Below, piece by piece: positions 56,081 through 64,000 of a stretch of 64,000 bases of DNA. Source of the DNA: Phytophthora quininea (Eukaryota; Oomycota; Peronosporomycetes; Peronosporales; Peronosporaceae); assembly GCA_011947345.1 (NCBI GenBank), contig JAAVTG010000137.1, forward strand, positions 1 to 64,000, given 5' to 3'. The notes under the pieces were generated by a model. It had not been told where the DNA came from. It worked only from the letters and a program-made list of their open reading frames with translations, and made no database searches. The position numbers were made by a program, and so were the translations under genes. The first letter of the stretch is position 1. Each line of letters opens with the position of its first letter.

Positions 56081-59017
56081 ATGGCGGACGACGGCGCGCG
56101 GCTCATGGCGCGCTACGTGCGGCCCATCTACGACGCCATCGACGCGCGCAACTACAAGGCGGCCATCAAGCTGTGCACGCACAAGCGCGTGGCGGCGCTG
56201 GACATCGTGCAGGTGCTCAAGGCGCACTGCCTGGAGCGCACGGGCCGCGTGGACGAGGCGCTGGACATCTGCCGCCGCGTGCAGCGCCACCAGCCCACGG
56301 ACGACACGCTGCTCAACACGATGAACCTGGTCTTCAAGCTGAGCGGCTGTGAGCACGAGATGCTGCCGACGTTCGAGCATGCATGCGCCGTCAGCAGCCC
56401 GCCCAACGAAGAGCTGTTCCAGTCGCTGTTCGTGGCCTACGCCAAGCGCGGGGAGTTCCTCAAGCAGCAGCAGACGGCGCTCAAGATGTTCAAGAACTTT
56501 GGCAACATCAAGTATGTGTGCTGGGCCGCGCTGAGCATGATGCTGCAGGTGGAGCACGGCGGAACCCCCGCCAGGATGCTCGCTCTGGCCGAGAAGATGC
56601 TGCTCAAGACCCTGAGGGACTCTGGGTCGGACGACGGGGAGGCGCTGCAGCTGACGCTGCTCATGATGCAGCTGCAGGACAAGCACGCAGACGCGCTGCA
56701 GGCGTTTGACGAGTTTGTCAAGCCCGAGACCGACGGCAAGGAGAAGAAGGACAAGCAGGTGGTTCCCATGGGACGAGCCATGGAAGGCGAGGGCGTATAC
56801 GATGAAGAGATCGAATTGGGGCCGATGCAGGCGATCGACAGATTGTCGCTGGAAGCCACGCTGGCAAAGAACGTGAGCAACTGGGACCGTTGCGCTGCAG
56901 TGAACCGGAGGCTGCTGGAGGAGTACAATGCCGATGACTGGACCTTCCTGAAGGAGTACATCGCTGCACGATTCGAAGAGGAACCAACGCGTTCCGGTGA
57001 GGAGTTGCTTGCGTTTGGTCAGGAGATCACTGATTTCCTTGACGAATTACAGTCTCGCCCGGGCAATGAGCGGATCCGCGGGCCTGCTCTCGCGAAAATC
57101 CATGTCATGAGCGAAATCTTGCGGCGTCTGAATGCACTGTCAGCACCGCAAGTGGGCCAAGTTGAGGAGAAGCTGCAAGAGCTCATCGTTGCATACGCTG
57201 ATCGTTTTTACTCGAAGGCGTGCTGCTTTACCGATTTAAAGCAATTCTTCTCGCTCTACCTCAAGGACAGCGCATCAGTATCAGCCTCGGCAAAGACCAA
57301 GCTAACGGACTATTTCTCCACGATGTCGGAAAAGTCTTCAAGCCTTCTCAAGAATGTGCCAACCACCGAGGACGTCGACGAGAAGGTCCGCACGGAAGGT
57401 CTTGGCAACCTGAACCGACGGCTGCTAGCGCTAAAGACGCTCCGATTCCTAGGATCCTTCGACTCGTTTGAAATTAAAGACCTGGAACGTGTAGTGAAAG
57501 AGCTCGAGGGTGAGTATGAAGCCACTAGCTGGATCAACGTCGGCAGCGCTGGCGGACAACGGGAGGTACAGCCCACGGACGACTTGTTGCTACTCGCCAC
57601 GCACTTTTTGTTGGATTTGTATCAGCAATCCAGTGGACACCGCGAGTATCTCGAACGTGCCGCCGCACTGCTCGAGTACGGCCTTGAGAAGAGCGCATAC
57701 AACTTCCAGATGAAGTTGATTCTCTCTCGGGTGTATGGATACCTCGGAGCCGCAGAGGCCATGCTGAGTCGCCACGCCGAGCTGGACGTGAAATACGTGC
57801 AGTTGGACTCTCTGTCGTACTTGGTGCTGGACAAAATGCTCAACTTGTGCCAATTTTCGAAGGCCCAAAAACTGCTTAATCGGATCGCAGCTTTGCACCG
57901 CAGCGCCGCGAACGACACGCCAGAGTACATTGCCCGCTCTTACCGTCTCGGTGTCTACTCGAAGGTTATCGACATGTCAAAGTTCTTGCACAAACGTATG
58001 AAGAAGTCTCACACACTCGCCATCACCAAGGGAGAAACCTTGCGGTTCGAGCTGCTCGACGCTTTATCGCTTGGCCCCGCAAAGCTGCACGAGTTCGTGA
58101 CTTCAGCTAGTCTTGACCAAGAAATTGCTGACATAGATAGCATGCTTGTGGCGGATGGCTCCCAGCTTTCTCACAATCAACACCGCGAGATCATTGTCCA
58201 CTGGACTTCCAAGGAGCAGATCCCTACAGGCGACCAATTCGCACAGGATACTGCGTCTCTCGTGGAATGCGATCGATCTGCTGACACGAACTCGTCGCTG
58301 GTGTGGCTAAAACTCCGCGTGCTTGTACCAAAGCTGCTCCGAAGTCTTGCTATGGATGATGAGGCAGCGATGGAGAGTTACTCGAAGGAGTACGACGAGC
58401 ATGTCAGCCAATTACACCTCGCCAGTTCGAATTCTGCGTCCTTGCAGCTCCAGGAGAAACTCTGGAAGTGGAGTTCTGAGGCGATCGGTCTGTCTATAAA
58501 GTTTGTTGGCGCTGTTAACGGCAGCGAAAGCGATTCAGCTGCAGCACTTGAACAGCTCCAGAGCGACTTCACCGCGATCGTGGAGGAGCTCCAGGCATCG
58601 TTGGTGTTCACGCCCACCCGTTCCAACAGCGAGGTGGTGGCCTTGTCTCCCTATGGCGTGTCTTCTCTTTCAGCACTGCTGTTGGATTGCGGCCTGTCGT
58701 CCCTGAGCGCGCTGGCCATCGCCCATCGCGCTGTGCACAAGAAGAAGGGCAAGAAGAGCGAGCAGCTCACAGCCAGCGCCAACGCGCTGCGCAATCTTTT
58801 CAAGCACATGCAAGAGGATCTGAGTGCACTGGAGGCGTACATCGCGCAGCTTCAGCTGGCGTCTAACGTCGCCAGTGACGTGTCGTCTTCGGTGCGAGGC
58901 CAAACCCAGCAAAAGGCTCACGACAATATGGTCAAGTCGTACAAGTCGCTGCAGTTGCGAATGGAGCAGCTCCTGCGCGACCGATGCGTCAGTATCCGCG
59001 CCATTTTGCAGAAGTAA
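56081..59017 (+). CDS. NAA25: NatB N-acetyltransferase auxiliary subunit NAA25
   Basis: NAA25 (MDM20) anchors NatB to ribosomes and, with NAA20, acetylates nascent proteins starting Met-Asp/Glu/Asn/Gln. The single 978-residue frame is open throughout, close to the usual family length. The TPR-like N-terminus matches the family: RYVRPIYDAIDARNYKAAIK, VLKAHCLERTGRVDEALDIC, PTDDTLLNTMNLVFKL, PNEELFQSLFVAYAKRGEFL and KYVCWAALSMMLQ. The C-terminal half is alpha-helical and less conserved, ending RDRCVSIRAILQK. It is divergent from SCO1 with 137 bp between starts, so the two share a promoter region. Confidence 0.9.
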   Translation: MADDGARLMARYVRPIYDAIDARNYKAAIKLCTHKRVAALDIVQVLKAHCLERTGRVDEALDICRRVQRHQPTDDTLLNTMNLVFKLSGCEHEMLPTFEHACAVSSPPNEELFQSLFVAYAKRGEFLKQQQTALKMFKNFGNIKYVCWAALSMMLQVEHGGTPARMLALAEKMLLKTLRDSGSDDGEALQLTLLMMQLQDKHADALQAFDEFVKPETDGKEKKDKQVVPMGRAMEGEGVYDEEIELGPMQAIDRLSLEATLAKNVSNWDRCAAVNRRLLEEYNADDWTFLKEYIAARFEEEPTRSGEELLAFGQEITDFLDELQSRPGNERIRGPALAKIHVMSEILRRLNALSAPQVGQVEEKLQELIVAYADRFYSKACCFTDLKQFFSLYLKDSASVSASAKTKLTDYFSTMSEKSSSLLKNVPTTEDVDEKVRTEGLGNLNRRLLALKTLRFLGSFDSFEIKDLERVVKELEGEYEATSWINVGSAGGQREVQPTDDLLLLATHFLLDLYQQSSGHREYLERAAALLEYGLEKSAYNFQMKLILSRVYGYLGAAEAMLSRHAELDVKYVQLDSLSYLVLDKMLNLCQFSKAQKLLNRIAALHRSAANDTPEYIARSYRLGVYSKVIDMSKFLHKRMKKSHTLAITKGETLRFELLDALSLGPAKLHEFVTSASLDQEIADIDSMLVADGSQLSHNQHREIIVHWTSKEQIPTGDQFAQDTASLVECDRSADTNSSLVWLKLRVLVPKLLRSLAMDDEAAMESYSKEYDEHVSQLHLASSNSASLQLQEKLWKWSSEAIGLSIKFVGAVNGSESDSAAALEQLQSDFTAIVEELQASLVFTPTRSNSEVVALSPYGVSSLSALLLDCGLSSLSALAIAHRAVHKKKGKKSEQLTASANALRNLFKHMQEDLSALEAYIAQLQLASNVASDVSSSVRGQTQQKAHDNMVKSYKSLQLRMEQLLRDRCVSIRAILQK

Positions 59018-59120
59018 GGCGGCCCTACCAAGGCCCCGTAGTAGAGAACTAAGGAAGTAGACGCTCTTCAGAGGGTAAAACATCACGTTGAAGTGCTTGT
59101 GCTTGAGCGGCCGAGTGAAG

Positions 59121-59141
59121 CCCTAAACCCTAAACCCTAAA
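59121..59141 (+). repeat. Three exact telomere-type repeats (CCCTAAA)3
   Basis: Three uninterrupted CCCTAAA units lie 17 bp before the WDR59 start codon. TTTAGGG is the known telomere unit of oomycetes and most plants. In this position it could be a leftover of telomere repair or a telo-box-like promoter element. Confidence 0.9.
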
Positions 59142-59157
59142 ATCGCAGCAGCAGCCC

Positions 59158-62100
59158 ATGGTGGGCGGGCGGAGCAGGACCTACGCTGCTGCCCGTGGCA
59201 GCGGCGCGCGAGGACCGACCAACGGAGGGCTGCGTGCAGAGTCCTCGGACACGTCTACTGCCGGCGATGCGGCGTCCAGCGCGTCGGGCGCCTCCGTCTC
59301 GGGCGCCGGCGGCCTAACTCACAACAACAACGTCCACGTGCGCTTCGATGTGAACGCCAGCGCGCTCAGCGTGGACGCCACCGGCTCCGTGGCAGTGCTG
59401 GCTGGTCGCAGAGGACTCCATTTGGTGGACCTGGAGGCGCCGTTCATGCCACCAGCCACGCTGCATCACCAGACGAAGCTCGAGGTGACGGTGGTCAAGT
59501 GCAATCCGCACGCACTCTTCAAGAGCCACGTGGCGTCGTCTTCCAACCGCAATACGCTCATTTGGGATATTGCAGGCGTCGGGGTGGGAACAAGATCCTC
59601 GGCTTCTATTGGGGAGGCTTCGTCTAGCAGCTACAAGCACAGCCACGGCAATGGAGGAAGAGGCGGCGGGAATTCAGGTCAAACGACACCGCAGCCGCTC
59701 GTGGCCACGCTGCGAGCCCACACACGGCCGGTGAGCGATGTGGCTTGGTCTCCGATGGAACCTTCACTGCTGGCGACGTGCTCAGCAGACGCCAAGACGC
59801 TGCTGTGGGATATGCGCTCCCTCAACGACCCGTGCAGACGCTCAACGCGTACAACACCAGTGTGCTCCAGGTGGAGTGGAACCGAGTGGATGCAACGTCT
59901 CTGGCTACAGCACATGATGGAGAAGTTCGTGTTTGGGATTTACGAGCTAGTGGGGAGAAAACGGTGGCGCCAGCGGCGCTGATCACGGCGCATATGCAAA
60001 AGATCTATGGGCTTGACTGGCATCCACAGCGCATGTACGAGCTGGTCACGTGCTCTGAGGATAAAACTGTGAAATTCTGGGATGTCATGCAGCCTCGAGT
60101 TTGTCAAGGAACTCTGACAACGGGGCGCCCGTGTGGAAGGCGCAGTACACGCCATTCGGTGACGGACTGGTGACTATTTCACAGCGGATGGATAGTACGA
60201 TTCGCCTGTGGGCGCTATCGCATGGCGATGGGAACCATGTTGGCAACGTAGATAGCGGAGACATGGACATTGCAGGTACTAACGCTAGCTCTTCCGTCAC
60301 TGCAGAGCTGGTGCACTCGTTTGTGGGCCATGGTGATCTGGTGAAGGGCATGGCATGGCGCGTTCGACCGCAAACCAGTGTGTACCAGCTCGTTTCCTGG
60401 TCTAAAGATCAAGAGCTGCGTCTCTGGAATGTGGACGTACCGCAGCTTGAAGCTTGTGGATACGATACGGCGTCCTATCTGGCAGATGCAGCGCCGTCTG
60501 AAGGGGTCAACACGACCGCTCGACAGGAAAGTACCCGTCGGCAAATGCATGCCGAATTTGCTGAGATGCACACACACCATTCGAGTTATAATCTCTCAAC
60601 TTTGAAGACAGACTTTGTACCGCTCGTGGTGCCGAAGATGGCGATGCCATTGAGTACGGACGAATATACGTTTGAGGGGAACGATAGTTCACTCCAAGCA
60701 CTCCTTGCACTAGAAGAGGAGCTGATCAAGGGTGGAGACGTTCAACCAGAATCGACACCCGAAGATGATGAGCCATCGCCAGGTGGAGACAAGGGCGATA
60801 CGATTGCGGAGGAGGGAGACGTCGATGCAAAAGAACGAACGTCAAGTTCTAATGGAGCAAGAGCTCTGCCGTGCCCACGCATTTCAGGCGCATCCTTCAG
60901 TGGGCCTAACATGCTGCTTGTGTTTGATTCCCGAGTGGCAATTGGTCAATCGCGCAGCGCGGCAGTTGTTTCCTCAGTCGCTGCTGGAAAAGAGAGCAAA
61001 CCACAGGTGGCCCCATATAAACTGCCTCGTACGTACGAAGAGCTGTTGGATCTGAGAGATTCCCGCTTTGCGACCAAGAAGAACAAGAAGCCGCCTGTAA
61101 AGTTGTTGTCATCCACAAATATGCTCGGGAGTATGGACGTTGGAGCGAACGACTGGGCAGCACAGCAACAGCAAGAGTTAATTGACGGTGGTGTTGTCGT
61201 GGGTGTGTTCGGTGATGATGTGGACAACCATTCTGTTGCTCCCCATGGCTATCGACACTCGTCCATGTATTACTCTTCTGGCAGCGGGGGTCCCGGCAAT
61301 GAGGAGCTTGTGGGTGGTGGCGTGAATGAGATCGATCCATCCATTCACGGAGGATCTGAGTACTTGAACACCTACTTCTCGAGCGCCGAGTATCATCTAC
61401 CCGTGAATAACCCGGATCACTTGCTGTCGATGCCGCCAAGCGTGACTCCGGGCCTGAATCTCTCTCCTCGTGCATCGGCTGTTCGATCCAGTACTGCGGA
61501 ACGAATGAAGCGAATGGAGCACGCTGCACCTGCTTTGAATCTCGATCTTAGCATCAGCGTGACGATTCTCGACCTCTCCAAACTCTGTGGCGTATCGTCC
61601 ATCCTGACTTACCAGACGAACACGATACCGAGCAGCTCATCGCCCTTTGTGTCATCTCCAAAGGCAAACGCTCTGATCAAGCGAAAAAGGGGCCAGCATG
61701 GATCGATGAATCGATCAATGGTCTCCTGGATGCTGCGTGCAGCAGAAGACATGTCTGGGAAACGTGGTCTGTCAAAGAACAATCTCAGTCGTGTGCTGAA
61801 AGGGCTACTACCTGACGGTGACCCCGCTTCTGTTGACCGAAGAGCAGAGGATGATCTCTTACGCGTGGACGAGAGCAAAGTTTGGCTGCGACTTGTGCGC
61901 AGAATGCTCAGGTTGCTCAACTGGCAGGACGAAGCGACTTGCAGCAAATTTGGTCGCTTTTGGAGATCTCCACAGCTCCAGTAGTGGAGCTGCCCATCTA
62001 CAAGAACAGCACCCATTCCTCGTCGATATCGCTATGCCTGCGAACGTCGCACCCGTGGAGTGCACACCCTCTCGGTAAGCGTCTGGTGCACAAAATATTG

Positions 62101-63455
62101 GACATGTATGAGCAAGCAGGCGATGTACAAGCACTAGCGTCGATTGTGTGCGCGTTGAAACCAACGGAGCGCAAGGATCAGCAGGAGCTGCGCGACTCAG
62201 CGGCTCCTTTGACGAAATCAACGGACGATCAGCTCCCGGTTGTTCGTGAGGACAGACATTCAAGCATCACGGAAATGGACAGCGCGGCGTCCAGCACAAC
62301 CGGTGCTCCAACAAGTACTACTAGCAGTGGCTTGCGTTCGAGACGATCCTCTTCGAACATGCTGTCGCAATTGGCGAACAACTTTGCAGACTCTAACGAA
62401 ACTCCTCCTGTGATGCAAGGCACTCGGCGGTCTACTAGCCACAGCGAAGCACGGTCTCAGGGACTTGGCGTGGAGAAGGATGTATCATCGTTGCGTGCTT
62501 CAAAAGACTGGCCTCTGCCTTCAGGGAGCAGCAATGGCAGTGCTGGCCCGTCCAGTCTACACTCTAGTCCCGTACGAGAGCACTCGCTACTGATTGCAAA
62601 CGCGTCGGGGCTCCCGATGATGAGTCGTGAGGCGCCACCGAAAGCTGGAGGCCCGTCAGGATGGAAAATGGATTTCGAACGGCTAGAAAATCCTTTTAAG
62701 ACGTGGAGTGGCGGGGCGTCGAAGGAGGCTCCACCTCCTCGACTAACTACAGACACATTTCAGCCCCCAGTTCAAGCAGTGAACGGGAAATCTCCAGCAA
62801 CGGCAATGGCCGTGACAGCTTCGCCTACGATTAATTCAATGTCGCCGTCTCCTCTGCAAACAACTCTGAGCAGAGAAGAAGAGGTAGACGCGAACGATCG
62901 CGTCCTCTTGGAGCTCAGCTTCCGGTCAGTGGAGGAGGACAAGTGTCTGTTGTCGCCTGAAGACGAGGCTCGCTACGACATTTACAAGGAGGCGTATGCT
63001 GATGTGTTGTACCGCTATGGAGCTATGAATTTGCGCAACGAGGTGCTCAAGACGATGTCCCATGGCTCTCATGACCAGCGTGGCATTTCGCTTGGATTGA
63101 TCTGCGGCTCGTGCAACTCGGTACGTTTGTCTGCGTGGAAGGCGAGTAAGTGTTGGCTGATCGTATCGTTTTGTCTGCTCAGAAAACCACCGACCCTGTG
63201 TGCTCAAACTGCCACGACTTTGCGGTGCGGTGCTCTGTGTGTCAACTGGTGGTGCGCGGACAGTCGATGTTCTGCATGACGTGCGGTCATGGCGGCCACT
63301 CGGCTCACCTGCGCGAGTGGTTTGAGATGGAGACAGCATGCCCGACTGGATGTGGCTGTTGGTGCAAGCAGGCCACAGCAACGATGCCTTCGTTCCAGCC
63401 AGAGCAGCAGGAGGCAGACCACACCGTGCCGCCGTCAAGATCGCACTCGTTCTAG
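59158..63455 (+). CDS. WDR59: GATOR2 complex subunit WDR59
   Basis: WDR59 (yeast Sea3/Mtc5) is part of GATOR2, which controls TORC1 in response to amino acids. Exons are 59158-63120 and 63183-63455. The N-terminal WD40 propeller is seen in HTRPVSDVAWSPMEPSLLAT, YGLDWHPQRMYELVTCSEDK and the diagnostic APVWKAQYTPFGDGLVTI, then YQLVSWSKDQELRLWNVD. An RWD-like/linker region with long Ser-rich stretches follows. The C-terminus is a zinc/RING module: CSNCHDFAVRCSVCQLVV, MFCMTCGHGGHSAHL and CPTGCGCWC. Three -1 breaks (59829-59831, 60122-60125, 61884-61885) in homopolymers divide it; corrected length is 1412 residues, longer than animal forms. Confidence 0.9.
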
Positions 63456-63558
63456 GCAACTTCAAGTTCGAACATGGATACATTGTGTTTGGCGCCACAC
63501 CAAATGACGCCGTCATTCCAGGACATGCCTGGCTTCCACCACTTTCACAGCAGCAACT

Positions 63559-64000
63559 ATGCGCGGCAGCGGCTTGAGTATCGAGCGGTTCATCAAGGGC
63601 AAGGCGCAGCGGTCCAAGAGCGATGCCAAGAGCAAGAAGAAGACCATCATCCACAAGGCGCAGCGACGCCGCGAGTACGAGAAGGTGAAGAGGCGCGAGG
63701 GAGCCAAAGCTGCTGACGCCAGCGAGGGAGCGACGTCCTTCTACGACAAGTTCTTTAGCGATCTGAAGAGCGGGGAGGTCGACGAGGACGGAGAGCAGGT
63801 GGAACAGACGCACAGAGAGAAGGGCGAGCAGCGCCATGAGGCCAAGCCAGACCCGTTTTTCAAGGCCAAGAAGAAGGCGGCCGTCACCAAGAGCGAGAAG
63901 CTGCGTGCTCGCGAGGAGAAGAAGAAGCGCGTCGCAGAGGCGGAGAAGAAGGTCACGCAGCGCAAGAAGCGCCACGTGAAGCTCAGTCAGCGCACGGCGA
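63559..64000 (+). CDS. FYV7/CCDC59-like rRNA-processing protein, cut by window edge
   Basis: ATG 63559 opens MRGSGLSIERFIKGKAQRSK, and the frame stays open to the window end. The sequence is strongly basic: KKTIIHKAQRRREYEKVKRR, then SFYDKFFSDLKSGEVDEDGE, PDPFFKAKKKAAVTKSEKLR and QRKKRHVKLSQRTA. The PDPF-KAKK block plus the K/R-rich tail resembles the Fyv7/TAP26 family, which acts in small-subunit rRNA processing. Only 104 bp separate it from the WDR59 stop. The family call rests on composition and a short pattern, so it is moderate. Confidence 0.6.
   Translation, partial: MRGSGLSIERFIKGKAQRSKSDAKSKKKTIIHKAQRRREYEKVKRREGAKAADASEGATSFYDKFFSDLKSGEVDEDGEQVEQTHREKGEQRHEAKPDPFFKAKKKAAVTKSEKLRAREEKKKRVAEAEKKVTQRKKRHVKLSQRTA

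Noticed and set aside
62926..63975. 349-codon minus-strand ORF
   Set aside because: It is the antisense shadow of WDR59 and the FYV7-like gene, leucine-rich by composition only.

Overview
The window is nuclear DNA of an oomycete, most likely Phytophthora or a close relative. The evidence is eukaryotic genes with short GT-AG introns (mostly 57-80 nt), secreted pectin lyases and GH43 arabinanases of the type plant-pathogenic oomycetes carry, oomycete-type initiator elements (CTCATTCCTCAATTT) before several of them, (CCCTAAA)n telomere-type repeats, a likely flagellar protein, and Helitron, pogo and piggyBac elements between gene blocks. The genus call is inference.

Layout. 1-10 kb: 3' part of a COMM-domain gene, then decayed sequence. 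The decay contains an in-frame joining of a MAPEG gene to relics of an anaerobic (class III) ribonucleotide reductase NrdD and its radical-SAM activase NrdG, a broken coiled-coil gene, and a Helitron helicase abutting a copy of the first ~220 bp of the neighbouring transporter gene. 9.8-20.1 kb: housekeeping genes, namely an ABCA-type transporter, BUD31, polyprenol reductase (SRD5A3-like), a Piercer-like axonemal protein, complex I subunit NDUFB9, and an ankyrin/F-box protein. 20.3-47.1 kb: a plant cell-wall-degradation cluster with three GH43 arabinanases, four PL1 pectin lyases and two nitroreductases. Part of it was made by duplication of a convergent pectin lyase/nitroreductase pair. The cluster is interrupted by a pogo-like transposon, a ~1 kb TA-flanked inverted-repeat element, an HspBP1/Fes1 gene, TAM41, an LRR membrane protein and a complete 4.15 kb piggyBac element. 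47.6-64 kb: a compact housekeeping block with SEC61B, MYBBP1A/POL5, a NUP50-like nucleoporin, SCO1, NAA25, WDR59 and the start of a FYV7/CCDC59-like gene.

How the genes work together. Pectin lyases cut methylated homogalacturonan without water and arabinanases strip arabinan side chains, so the cluster would attack plant pectin outside the cell. The flanking genes serve ribosome biogenesis (MYBBP1A/POL5, FYV7-like), splicing (BUD31), mitochondria (TAM41, SCO1, NDUFB9), glycosylation and secretion (SRD5A3, SEC61B), protein N-acetylation (NAA25) and TORC1 amino-acid signalling (WDR59).

Caution on sequence quality. About 27 reading-frame breaks were found, in housekeeping genes as well as relics. 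All that could be resolved are single-base losses (-1), mostly in short homopolymers, and none is an insertion. This looks like systematic homopolymer under-calling in the assembly rather than pseudogenisation. Such genes are annotated here as CDS with the breaks noted. Exon borders were placed by eye.
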